A stretch of DNA of 64,000 nt from Cristatella mucedo. Its lineage: Eukaryota > Bryozoa > Phylactolaemata > Cristatellidae. Of the stretch, positions 22,080 through 31,689 are shown piece by piece; position 1 is the first letter of the stretch; the number at the start of each line of letters is the position of its first letter. The stretch covers positions 10,118,501 to 10,182,500 of the forward strand of contig WPIO01000002.1 in assembly GCA_009760855.2 (NCBI GenBank), in the 5' to 3' direction. A program made the position numbers and the translations under genes. The notes under the pieces were generated by a model. That model was not told the origin of the DNA. It worked only from the letters and a program-made list of their open reading frames with translations, and did no database searches.

Positions 22080-22490
22080 GGGAGACTTAGGCAGAGTATC
22101 TCTGCTTGTTTTTCTCGGTCTTTAGTCAGCTTTTGATACCATCGATCACAAAGTTCTTCTTGAGCGCCTTCCATCTTGCCTCGGCATCACCGGCACTGCT
22201 TTGCAATGGTTCAGGTCCTATACCAGTGGGAGACTCCAGAGTACTGATGTGAATGGACGAAGATCATCTGAGGAACCCCTGAAATATGGGGTACCTCAGA
22301 GATTTGTGCTTGATCTCTTTATTTTCACGGTTTACAATATCCATCTTGCCGATGTGATTGCCAGGCACAATCTAGGCTTTCACTTTTATGCCGAAGACAC
22401 TCAGTTGTGCATCTGCTTTGATCTCTCCCTGCCATCCAGCATGCTGAATTCTCTCTACTCCCTTGCTGCATATATGTATGCATTTATGTA
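22080..22490 (+). mobile_element. LINE-B reverse transcriptase, first half
   Basis: Frame 22201-22491 plus the preceding sequence encode 'FDTIDHKVLLERL', 'WFRSYTSGRLQSTDVNG', 'YGVPQ' and 'FHFYAEDTQLC'. The catalytic box reads YAED rather than YADD, so the second aspartate pair is damaged. The element continues at 23150 after an inserted minus-strand LINE-A fragment. Confidence 0.85.
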
Positions 22491-22494
22491 ACTC

Positions 22495-23145
22495 CGTCTT
22501 TAACTTTGCAAAGCCACAAAGACTATATGGGTGTTAGACAGGAGAGTTCTGTATAGGGCACTTACAGCCTAAGCGGCTTGTGGTACGCATTCGGTAGCGA
22601 ACAGACTTCATTTCACGCAACGAAGAGAAAGTGGGAAGGACAGCAGAGTAAGGAGAGCAGTTGAAGTATCGAGTAACTTGGAAATAACGGCTCAGGACTG
22701 CTGGAAAGCATGAGCGATAGTCAGCAGCAGGAGAGTAGTTCTCGTTGCGTAAGAATCGTGGAAGCGAGTTCCACAGTCTATGACCTGCAGTGCTAAAGCT
22801 TCTGTCGCTATTGGTCTTTAAGCGGAGGAAGGGAACAACTAATGTATGGTCCTTACAGGACCTGAGCGCACGAGGAGGCTGAAACTGATGCAGCAGTTCA
22901 GCTAGGTATGGAGCCGTGACGGGCCTCGTGGGTCAGTGTAAGAACTTTTCTCTACATTCGTTGATCAACCGGCAGACACCCTAGCTCTTTTAGCAAAGGA
23001 GACACGTGGTCAAACCTCTGGGACTTGAAGACCTAAGTTTCGAGCACGTGGTGATAGTCGCACACAAGCATCACATCTTAAAATAACAAAGCAATATTGA
23101 AAGACAATTTATTTAGGACATCCGCCTATGGATAACAGCAAGCTT
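22495..23145 (-). mobile_element. LINE-A 3' fragment inserted in LINE-B
   Basis: Matches the 51005-52185 copy on the same strand: the 3' UTR (TAACTCC..CAAAG..AAAGACTAT, GGAGAGTT) and then the C-terminal coding region. It has an internal deletion around 23030, where the thumb-region sequence jumps to sequence found 240 bases further on in the other copy. It separates two collinear halves of a LINE-B, so LINE-A moved after that LINE-B. Confidence 0.75.
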
Positions 23146-23149
23146 TCTT

Positions 23150-23995
23150 AAAATTGAATCCTGTTGAATCTGCACGAAATCTAGATGTCCTGTCCGAAAG
23201 TGACCTTTCATTAGACGACCACATAAGCTCCAAAGTCAAGTCTGCCTACTCTCAGCTACGTAGCATTGGCAAAATTTGGGATTTCTTAGGCAGGGATACC
23301 ACATCTTAATTGGTCCGTGCATTTATGACATCACGTCTCGACTTCTGTAACTCACTGCTTGCTGGTGCCTACAGCTGGTGCAAAACTCTGCAGCTTGTCT
23401 GTCGTGAGCATCGAAGCTGCCACATCTCACACACTTCTCTCCAACCTGCAGTGGCTATCAGGCAAGCAACGCATCGACTTCAAAGTTTTGTCACTCACTT
23501 TGAGGTCCCTTTATTCTTTGTCTCCAGCCTACCTATCAGATCTACTGCCCCACAAGGCTAACCATCGCATCACCCGCTTTTTTGCGGAATCTAACTGTTT
23601 ACCCATACCTCGTACTAACCTCAAATCCTTTGGAGACCGTGCATTTAGTTCGTATGTTCCCAAAGCCTGGAACTAACTCCCGAATTGCGTCACGACGTCT
23701 CCTGACTTGACCACATTTAAAAAGAAACTAAAAACGCACCTATCTATCACAGCATTTAGTGGATCACTGTGATTCGTCCTTTGTGTGCTTATGTATGCTG
23801 ACACTGTGCATGCTGCCACTAACCATACTTGCATGCTGACCCTGTGCATGTCACCCCTAACCATGTTATTCTTGATGTTTATTGAGCATGCTACCACTAA
23901 CCGCTTGATCGTGCTTCCTTGGCAGCAAATGTAAAGTGCCTAGAAAGAAACTGAGTTCTCTAAAGGCACTATATTAAACGTATCGATATTGTTTT
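23150..23995 (+). mobile_element. LINE-B reverse transcriptase C-terminus and 3' end
   Basis: Continues the LINE-B at 22080. Frames encode 'SDLSLDDH'-like sequence with stops, 'MTSRLDFCNSLLAGA', then 'LPIPRTNLKSFGDRAFSS'. The 3' UTR ends in the hairpin (GTAAAGTGCCTAGAAAG, GAGTTCTCTAAAGGCAC). It is broken by frameshifts and stops. Confidence 0.85.
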
Positions 23996-24080
23996 ATTGA
24001 TGACGTCCGCGTCAGTCGTCGTGGGCTGCTAGTGCGGCGGCGTCGCGAGATACACGGGAAGAGGCCTCTAGGACATCTTC
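23996..24080. other. Start of CpG-rich domain
   Basis: Short GC-rich spacer between the LINE-B tail and the GGC tract. No feature seen. Confidence 0.5.
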
Positions 24081-24324
24081 AGAGGCGGCAGCGGCGGCGG
24101 CGGCGGAGGCGGCGGCGGCGGCAGCAGCGGCGGCAGCAGCGGCGGCAGCGGCGGCAGCAGCGGCGGCGGAGGCGGCGGAGGCGGCGGAGGCAGCAGCGGC
24201 TGCGGCGGCGGCGGCGGCGGCGGAGGCGGCGGCGGCGGAGGCGGCGGAGGCGGCGGCGGCGGCGGCGGCGGCGGAGGCGGCGGTGGCGGCGGCGGCGGCG
24301 GCGGCGGAGGAGGCGGCGGCGGCT
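24081..24324. repeat. (GGC)n trinucleotide tract
   Basis: About 245 bases of GGC/GGA/GCA triplets on the plus strand. They give artificial poly-Arg, poly-Ala and, on the minus strand, poly-Pro frames. No coding interpretation is favoured, since every frame is low complexity. Confidence 0.95.
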
Positions 24325-24372
24325 GACGGTTACCGGGTGCTAACCGAGCGGAGTTACTCAGGGGCGGGCCCA

Positions 24373-24554
24373 CTTTCGTCTGCCTTCGGCAAGCGGCGCA
24401 TTAGCCGCTTGCCGAGGGCTGACGAAAGCGCGCGGCGCCGCTCAGAAAGCGGCGCCGCGCGCTCTGGCCGGTCCGCGGCAGCCTTGCTCTGCGGCTCACT
24501 AGCTCCGGTCGGCTACAGGCCAGCGCAGCGAGAGCTGGCGAGAGCGACCGGAGC
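24373..24554. repeat. Cluster of three adjacent hairpins
   Basis: Three inverted repeats lie side by side. Hairpin 1: arms 24373-24397 and 24404-24428, 23 of 25 positions pairing, 6-base loop. Hairpin 2: arms 24427-24442 and 24448-24463, AGCGCGCGGCGCCGCT, perfect 16-base pairing, 5-base loop. Hairpin 3: arms 24502-24511 and 24545-24554 (GCTCCGGTCG), perfect, with a nested GCCAGC/GCTGGC stem inside. They sit between the GGC tract and the AG tract, about 1.7 kb upstream of the channel-subunit start codon. Confidence 0.85.
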
Positions 24555-24837
24555 CACCCGACCCGGCTCACGCGTGCTTCCTTAACAGGCTGCAGATTGC
24601 CGACCGGATTTCCCAAGAGTAAGCTGCAGACGACCGATGCGGCTAACGGCGCGAAAGCGAGCGGAGCCGTGCTACAGCCGACGGTCGGGCGGTTGAAAAA
24701 GCAGACGCCTCGCCGCCGCCAGCTGCGCCCTCGCCGGCTGCTCCGCTGGCTGCCGGTCATCAGGCACGCCCGCGGCAGACCCGCAGGCGTCGACGGTGAA
24801 ATGTGGGCGTGCTGCGAACGGCTAGAGAGAAAAAGAG

Positions 24838-25170
<333 letters not shown>

Positions 25171-26230
25171 GGGAGGAGTGAAAGAGAACTCACGGAAGCC
25201 GAAACGTGCAGCGCAGGCAAACGGCAGACTGGGCTGACTGAGTAGCTCGCTCTGCGGCGTCGCCACGGCCGGCGCTCGAACGGCAGCGGCCGCTGCGAGG
25301 GCTGCGGGTGCGTCGTTGCGTCAAGCTGCTGCAGCAGCAGAAGCGCCCGCAGGCGAGTGCTAATCACCAGAGTGCCAATCACGCAGGCGAATGCCAATCA
25401 CTAGAGAGCGACCGAGTTCGCAGGCCGTGGGGGCGGGGCGAATTTAAATGCGATTTTTCGTCTGCTCCAATTTCGACGAGCGCCGCCCCGCGAATCCTCG
25501 CGCGTCGACGGCCAGCGAGCGAGTGCCCCGCCATGATCGCGACAATCTCGAGTAGACGCTCGCCTTTTTGGCAGCGAAAGCGAATTTCACTACCGCCCGG
25601 ACGACAGCTGTCGGAAGCGACGCCGGCCGACTGGCCTCGTTCTCGCCCGCCGCCACCGGATTAGCGGCGCGCGTGCGCTAGCGAGGCGGCCGAGTTCCCA
25701 CGAGCCAGCGCCAGCTCCGCCACCTGGAGGCGGCGGCCCTCAGCGGAGAGCGCCCTTCCTCGGCGCAGCCCAGCGACCGGGCGCGCCCGACCGCGGCGCG
25801 GCGATTGTTATGATAACTATCGCCGCGAGATGCAGCCGGCCCCGATCGATTGTCTGGCAATCGCCGCGCCGTCTAATTGGTGCCTCTGTTTCTTAAGCGT
25901 AATTGGCAGACAACGCGCCGGTACGGCGGAAGAGCGCCGATGCGTCGCGCATCGGCCAACGGCGTCCGATATCGGCCCGGCACGAGCTGCCCGTTGGATG
26001 CCGAGAAAGCGTGCGCCCAATGGCAACGGATGGGGGCGGGGGAGGAGGGAGCTGCGAGCTCAGTGGCCGAAGCGCCCGAGCAGCGAACGGCTGAGCGCGA
26101 CCCGCCGACGAACGGTGGGCGATCGCTGCTCGCTGGCTAGCGGCGCCGCCGCCGCCGCTGCAGCGACCTGGCAACTATAGCTTGCACCGAGCCGCCAGAC
26201 GGCGCCGCCGCCGACGAGTCAAGCGAGACC
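25171..26230 (+). promoter_or_regulatory. CpG-rich 5' region of channel-subunit gene
   Basis: Very GC-rich and CpG-dense sequence leading directly into the ATG at 26231. No TATA box or defined transcription start can be assigned, and several low-complexity frames overlap it. A CpG-island promoter and 5' UTR are the simplest reading; this is inferred only from composition and position. Confidence 0.4.
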
Positions 26231-26638
26231 ATGGCCGTGGACGAGCAGCCGTCGCCGCAGACGACGCCGACGCACGAGCCGTCGGCCGCTGCGAAGGCAG
26301 TGAAGGCAGCGAAGCCTAGGGCGGAGAAGAAGGAGGCGCTCCCGCGCATGCGCGTGGCTCTGGCGCTGCTCTTTCTCCTCGCGTTCAGCCTCAGCTTTGC
26401 AACCGTGTCAGAGTTCTACGCCTTCGCCCGGCAGAGTGCGGACGCGGAGATAGCCGGCCCGTTCAATTGCTCGCTGGTCTACGGAGAGGAGGCGGCGAAC
26501 CGCACGGCCGCTCGGTGCCCTCCGGACGCCGCCCAGCTTTGTGCGAACGTGACGGCGAGCGTCGTTGACGAGGCTGGCAACGCGACGCGAAAATTCGTCC
26601 TCCACCAACTCTTTCACGACTATTTCGACCGCGCAGAG
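26231..26638 (+). CDS. BK-beta/TipE-like channel subunit, exon 1
   Basis: First coding exon (136 codons) of a two-membrane-segment protein whose second exon is at 28350-28730. The ATG has a good context (A at -3, G at +4). Residues 1-40 are a polar cytoplasmic tail. Residues about 41-60 ('RVALALLFLLAFSLSFATVS') form membrane segment 1. The extracellular loop then begins with 'FNCSLVYG', Cys at 80, 96 and 104, and N-glycosylation sequons at N79, N90, N106 and N117. The exon ends at GAG followed by GTGAGG, a good donor, phase 0. KCNMB and TipE proteins likewise have a short N-tail, a TM, a large Cys-rich glycosylated loop, a TM and a short C-tail. They sit beside the pore subunit (BK or voltage-gated sodium channel) and tune its gating. 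Confidence 0.7.
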
Positions 26639-27848
26639 GTGAGGCAGGCAGCCCGCTCGCCGCGAGGCCGGCCGCCCTGGCCGCCGCAGCAGCTCGAGCT
26701 GGTGCCGCTCGGCGAAGCGCTTCACGGCGCGCGGGTGAAGGACAAGTAAGGACGCTCGTAGGGCGACTTACGAGAGTTCCTAGCGCTAATTCAGGGCCAA
26801 TGCAGTGATGCTACCATCATCGCTGCTACCTAGCGTGTCACCGGTGACGCAGCGTAGAGCGGCATCACTGGAATGGCGTCGCTCGAGGGTCGGTCGAATT
26901 TTTTGTGATATGTCACACTTGCCACACATGAGCTCCACAAGCTGCTAAAAGAAATTTTCTTGAGAACCATGAATGAATACTGAATACTGAATACTGAATA
27001 ATAATAATAATAATAATGAATACTGAATTCATGAATACTTTAGGAAGAAGGAAGTCTGGGCCATATTTTGCTGAGACCTCTACACCCGAATCAGGCTTTT
27101 AAGTATCAGTCGAACTGTGGCCGATTTGAAAGTCTTTGTAATAGGTCATTTTTTGTGTGATGAAGCGATTAAAACCCGAGTTATTGGGGTCGGGGATTCC
27201 ACTAGTGTGGAGCAAAGAGTCTCCTGCTAACTGGTCTCCTACAGGCTGGTCTGGTCTTCCAAAACGCCTGCAAGCCGAAGCTGAGTATTCGAAACGCAAA
27301 ATGCTCTCTCGGGGATCATAGAGGAGATTTGGCGACCGACGAGGCCATAGTTAGTACCACGCCGAGTAACAAAAACGCGCACTCTTCAACTAGCCGCCAT
27401 CAGTTGCCTTGACCCGGGGACGATTATTCGTCTCTGGATGTCAAGTAGAACTAGATCCGGTGTCTTGCTTCGCGGCTCCGGAAGAGCAGACCTGCTCGGC
27501 TTAAAACGAAGCCGACTGTAAGCGAGAGCGCAGCAAAGTCGCCAGTCAGCATTCCATCCGGAGGGTTTGCTGCCTATCGCTCCCAGCGCCCGGCAAGCTC
27601 TACGCCTGCGTCCGGTCTGCTTGCAGCTGTGCACAGCGTTAACAAGCGAGTCGCTATCAAATGGCCATCGCGTAACTGAAAGCGATGGCCGTCTCAGGCC
27701 CATTTGATTCGATGCGCGTTTCTTGTTTTGACTCAGCAGCGTAGCGCGTCCGGCTATTCGTTCTCGCACGCGTTGCTGCTTCGGTGACTTCCGGAGAGCA
27801 GTTCTCTCGCCCGCTCTACCCGGATTAGCGAGCGCGGACTCGCCGACC
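26639..27848 (+). other. Intron of channel-subunit gene, first part
   Basis: The 1711-bp intron runs from 26639 to 28349. This part holds a GAATACT/AAT simple repeat near 26970-27030 and no recognised transposon. A 127-residue minus frame at 27386-27769 has no domain. Confidence 0.55.
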
Positions 27849-27962
27849 GAGCGATCGAGCCATTCTCGCCTGCGAGCGCCCGCGAATGGCTCGATCGCTC
27901 GAATGGCTCGATTGGATCGAATCGAACGGCTCGATCGCTGGCTCGAACGGCCCGATCGCTGG
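27849..27962. repeat. Perfect inverted repeat plus TCGATCG-rich degenerate units
   Basis: Arms GAGCGATCGAGCCATT (27849-27864) and AATGGCTCGATCGCTC (27885-27900) pair perfectly over 16 bases with a 20-base spacer. Further partial units of the right arm follow to 27962 (GGCTCGATTGG, CGGCTCGATCGCTGG, CGGCCCGATCGCTGG). It lies within the intron of the channel-subunit gene. Confidence 0.8.
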
Positions 27963-27993
27963 AGGCGCTCTATTTAAAGCCGCCGGTGCTGTA

Positions 27994-28178
27994 GAGCCGT
28001 GATGGCACATTAGGTAAGGCGGTTGCTTTCACGACCTCGGTCCCGAGGTCGTGGGTTCGATTCCAGCGGTGGGCGATTCTTTATCGCCACTGCAAGCGGT
28101 GGTTATAGCCATAAAGGCTCTTCTGTCGCTATGCAAAAAGAGGCTGTTTAATCAGCTAGGATTTATTTATTTATTTAG
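27994..28178 (+). mobile_element. SINE-A, full-length-like, intronic
   Basis: tRNA-derived head (GCCGTGATGGCACATTAGGT as A-box region; GGTCGTGGGTTCGATTCC containing the B box), conserved body with CCACTGCAAGCGGTGG (itself a small inverted repeat), AAAGGCTCTTCTGTCGCTAT, AGGCTGTTTAATCAGCTAG, and an (ATTT)n tail. It lies about 170 bases upstream of the exon 2 acceptor of the channel-subunit gene. Confidence 0.85.
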
Positions 28179-28349
28179 AGCGTGCTTCGCCGCCCGCGGA
28201 CGGACGTGGATCTCACGGACGTGCACACCGGTTGTCGGCGGATGTGACGCGGGCCTTCATTCGCTTAAGTTGGAGCCGGCGCGAGGAGCCGAATATCGCG
28301 AGCTCTCTCCTTTCCTCTCCTCGCACTCTCACTCTCGTCGTCGTTGCAG

Positions 28350-28730
28350 TGCTCATACGTGTATTGCTCGAACGAGAGTCCCACCTCCAAAGCCACTCAC
28401 GGAAGCAAGCTGCGGACGTTGCAGCGCTCGGCTCTCGAGCGATCGCCCGCCGCCGCCGCCGCCGGCGTCGAGCCGAGCGTCACCGTGCCGTGCTGGCTCG
28501 ACGCCACCAAGCCCGACAGGGCGTTCCTCGAGCTGCAGGACTTCGACCAGGGCAAGTTCTTCTTCAGCAAGGCGGCCGCCTACGTCATCCTCGTGCTGCC
28601 GCCCGTCGGAATCGTCTCGACGCTCGCGGCCGTTCTCGGCTGCTTGATCGTTGGAAAACTGACTGTGCCGGAAATTAAGCTTGCGGTGCCGACGTCGGAA
28701 GTTAAACTTCCGGCCGACGTGCGAGCTTAG
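28350..28730 (+). CDS. BK-beta/TipE-like channel subunit, exon 2
   Basis: The acceptor TCGTTGCAG ends at 28349, and the frame enters in phase 0, matching exon 1. The exon gives 126 residues to TAG at 28728-28730, for a total of 262. It opens with 'CSYVYCSNES', strikingly like the CSY-x-P-x-C block in the second half of vertebrate KCNMB loops, and carries a further sequon at N144. It continues through a low-complexity Ala stretch to 'VPCWLDATKPDRAFLEL' (equivalent to the last conserved loop Cys) and a hydrophobic segment 'AAAYVILVLPPVGIVSTLAA' onwards (TM2, about residues 212-237). The C-tail is 'KLTVPEIKLAVP' and about 15 more residues. The six loop cysteines (80, 96, 104, 137, 142, 184) could form disulfides. 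KCNMB versus TipE cannot be settled by eye. Confidence 0.7.
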   Translation, partial: CSYVYCSNESPTSKATHGSKLRTLQRSALERSPAAAAAGVEPSVTVPCWLDATKPDRAFLELQDFDQGKFFFSKAAAYVILVLPPVGIVSTLAAVLGCLIVGKLTVPEIKLAVPTSEVKLPADVRA

Positions 28731-29526
28731 CTGGGGAGCTGGCGGCATCCGAAGTCGCCGCCGACCCGAGACGAAGTCGAGCTACCGGAAGCGTTGGGTA
28801 CAAGTGGCGGAAGTGGACGGCGACGGGCTGCTCTCCGATTCCGACGTTGGACGAAGCTCGCACCGTGCGAGCGTGCTCCCTCAAGTCGGCGCCTTACCCG
28901 CTTGCGGTCGCGGCTGCGGCGGCGGCGGCGGCAGAGGCGGTACGCGCTACCTGCGGCCCCGGCGGAGCCTCCCGTCCGGACCAGCCAGCTGGTGGACTCT
29001 GGGCGCGGCTGCGCCCTGACGGATTGAGCGGCGATCTTGCTGCCGACTCGTCGACGCGGACTGAGCGAGGCTTGGCCCTATCGAAGTAGTAGTGACTTTG
29101 ACTCGACTCGCTGACGCGCTCGCTCGTTGCGCTCGTCGGCGCCGAGATCTCGCGCGAGATCGACCAGGAGCACCAATCTCGCCGATCTCAGAGTCGGTCG
29201 CCTCCTCCTGGCCTACCCGGTAGAATGTCCTCACGATCTCCGAACGCCGGACTCGACCTCGCGGGATCTCCACTCCAACGTTACGTCTCAGACGTCGAAT
29301 CGGCGTCCTCTGCCTGCACTCGGCGGTTTGTAGCTCGAGGTCGCGACTATCGAACGTAGCGGCGGCAGCGGTGGCGAGCAGCAGCAGCAGCCGCCGCCGC
29401 TTCGCATGGATCCACTGCGCCGGCTCACCAGCCAGCCGTTCCCGACGCTCCTACCTGCGCGCGGCAGCAGCCCGCAAAAGCGCCCAGCTCTCAGGGTCGC
29501 GTTGTCACTTCCACGGCGTGTCGGCT
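28731..29526 (+). other. GC-rich 3' UTR / intergenic DNA
   Basis: CpG-dense sequence following the stop codon. Several overlapping Arg/Ser/Ala-rich frames on both strands have no domain and are what GC-rich DNA gives by chance. No polyadenylation signal stands out. Confidence 0.45.
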
Positions 29527-31307
29527 CAGAGGCGTAGCAAGGCGTGGGAAGGGGGACAGATGTCACCGGGCGCCAAGGTCAAGGGGACGCCAAAAGCAAA
29601 ATGGATTGTACATATTTTTTTTTAAATTTTTAATGCGAGATTACATATCTTGAGTTCAGGCAAGTCTTTGTTTTAATGGACTCGACTGAGCTGCTGGCTG
29701 AGAGCTAGTTAAGCATGTTTACAGACTCACACGTAGCTCTAGCTTGATGCTCTGGCGGCACACGTGCAACGACACGGAAACACCGACGGGGCTTTAACCA
29801 CAATAATGTATTCGGCTGGCACTCGCTGCGAAAAAAGCGCACGACCGATCACCCCTCCGTCCCTTCGTTTCAGCTGTCCTCCGCATTCGCTCGCCCCAGC
29901 CTGCCTACCACGGGCAGGCTTCGTGGCGCCGAGGGCGAGCCCGGCCTGCAACGCAGTTTCAAGGGCAAGCCAGCGTGCCGTGGCTGAACTGCTGACACAC
30001 TATAAGACCGTGCTAGCTAGGCTTGCTTAACTGAGTGCGCTACGAAAATGCAGCAGTCATGTCTGAAGACTTCTCAAGTATCCAAAAGAGAATACTGTCC
30101 AGAAATAAGTAGGCAATTTTCGTAAACTGTAATAACCACAGCTTGAACCTGAGAGGGGTTCACGTTGCAAGTCAAGATTCCGTTGGGGTAACCTTTTTAG
30201 GAACAATAGAGAGCAAATTCTTATTCATTTCAAGATCAACTCTGAGGTGGGAAGAATTGAGACAGTCTTAGCCATTACTGTCAAAGTAGACTCTGAAACT
30301 AGGCGGAGTGCAAGAGTTGAGACTGTGAAAGCCATTAATAATGGACTGAATAGAGTTGTAGGTCTTCTGGAGCAACAGTCTGAGGACACAAGTGGAATAG
30401 TTGAAACAGGAAGTGAAGCTGAAAGTCTCCTACATTGCATTTTGAAATTTAACTTTTGGGCTCTGTTGCCAGTTTTGTACAACATCATAAGGAAGATTGA
30501 CCGCGTTGAGAAAATACTGCAGGATCCAAAGTTGAACTTCAAAGATGCTTCTCGTGAACTCCACTCTCTTGAGATTAATTTTTTAAGACTTCAAGAAGAC
30601 CCGTGAGCATTACTACAAATTGCCAAAGGAGGCGAGAATTGTGGGAAGTTGCAGTTAAACAAAGAATCTGCCGAAGAACACGCATGCCTAGAAATATTTC
30701 CCAAGATGTTGGTCTCACCACAGAAGGGTAGATTTCAAGAATCATGAAGGACAGAATAGACTTTCCCGGCAAGATAACACAACTAGGTTTTCCCGGATCA
30801 CAGATGTCAAATTTAGTTTCTTGTTGGAAGTTGAGAGGTTTTGGAAGGCACTTGACCAGACCAAACTCTATCAGCAACGTCTAGGTCTTGGAAGCTTCTA
30901 TTTTTCAGACGTGGATGGAACAGAATTGCACAAAACAATAGGTCACTGTAAAAATGCGTCTTAACACAGTAACGACTCGGAAATAGACACCAACCTTCGT
31001 CCCCTGCGCCTAAAAATGTCTCACGACACCTCTGTGTCGGCGCTACGTCTACAGGCAGTGTTGCATCGCAGGATACTGCTGCTCGCCCTAGACCTTCGAG
31101 CCTACGAGCGCGGTGGCAGAACCGCAGGGCACCGGGCAGACGGCCGACCTCAGGCTGACCGGACAACGCGCGAGGACGTCAGAGGGGATGGGACTCTGAC
31201 GGCACTTTGGTGCGCCGATTGGCACGCTCCACTAGCAGAGCGGGTTAGGGTTCAGCCGCATTGATATAACGTGCTGGACGTGCACAGAGCAATGTCTTGG
31301 CTGTGAT
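29527..31307 (+). mobile_element. hAT transposon remnant with ZMYM1-like transposase piece
   Basis: The core is the 30247-30606 frame: 'AITVKVDSETRRSARVETVK', then 'FNFWALLPVLYNIIRKIDRV' and 'ASRELHSLEINFLRLQED'. This matches the middle of DUF4371-type hAT transposases (as in ZMYM1-like proteins), where a 'TRWSAR' block precedes helices of this type. Further pieces follow with stops to about 30920. The left end is probably 29527, where CAGAGGCGTAGCAAGG resembles a common hAT terminus. The octamer TGTCGGCT precedes it (29519-29526) and recurs at 31308-31315, a possible 8-bp target-site duplication. However, the right end does not pair convincingly with the left, so the outer limits are tentative. 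The transposase piece itself is solid. Confidence 0.6.
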
Positions 31308-31424
31308 TGTCGGCTAGTGATCGCGAGACGAAATGGCGCTGGGCGCCGGAATGGGACGAAGAGAGGTTTAGGCGCATTTCCTTTGGGCGCTGCCCAGGAA
31401 GCGGTCCCGTAAAAACACATGTAA

Positions 31425-31535
31425 TATAATGTATCTCCGTCTGTAATTCCACACATCCATAAAGACTATGTGGGTGTTACGCATGAAAGTTTTGTATAGC
31501 GAACTCACAGCCTAGGCGGCTTTCAGTGAGCCTTC
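31425..31535 (-). mobile_element. LINE-A 3' terminal fragment
   Basis: Matches the extreme 3' ends of the LINE-A copies at 22495 and 51005: CTGTAATTCCACA, ATAAAGACTATGTGGGTGT, TTTTGTATAGCG, CAGCCTAGGCGGCTTTC. It is only about 110 bases long. Confidence 0.7.
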
Positions 31536-31632
31536 GGTAGCCAAAAAAAATGGTCAAACAACTGGTTCGTATATAAATCTGGGCATTCAAACTCCTCACA
31601 AGTCTTGCTCCTCCACACCGCATGCACGAATT

Positions 31633-31689
31633 GGTCAAACGAAGCCGGACAGCCGAGCGCAGAGGTCAAACGAAGCCGGACAGCCGAGC
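31633..31689. repeat. 31-bp tandem duplication
   Basis: GGTCAAACGAAGCCGGACAG with its next six bases occurs twice, 31 bases apart, with no differences in the shared core. Confidence 0.9.

Noticed and set aside
24032-24585. Poly-Arg, poly-Ala and poly-Pro frames
   Set aside because: They are translations of the GGC tract in different frames. All are low complexity, and no splice or start signal singles one out.
27994-28178. Possible genuine tRNA gene
   Set aside because: It has A and B boxes but no closable cloverleaf, and identical bodies with (ATTT)n tails recur at 20350 and 41405. This is a SINE.
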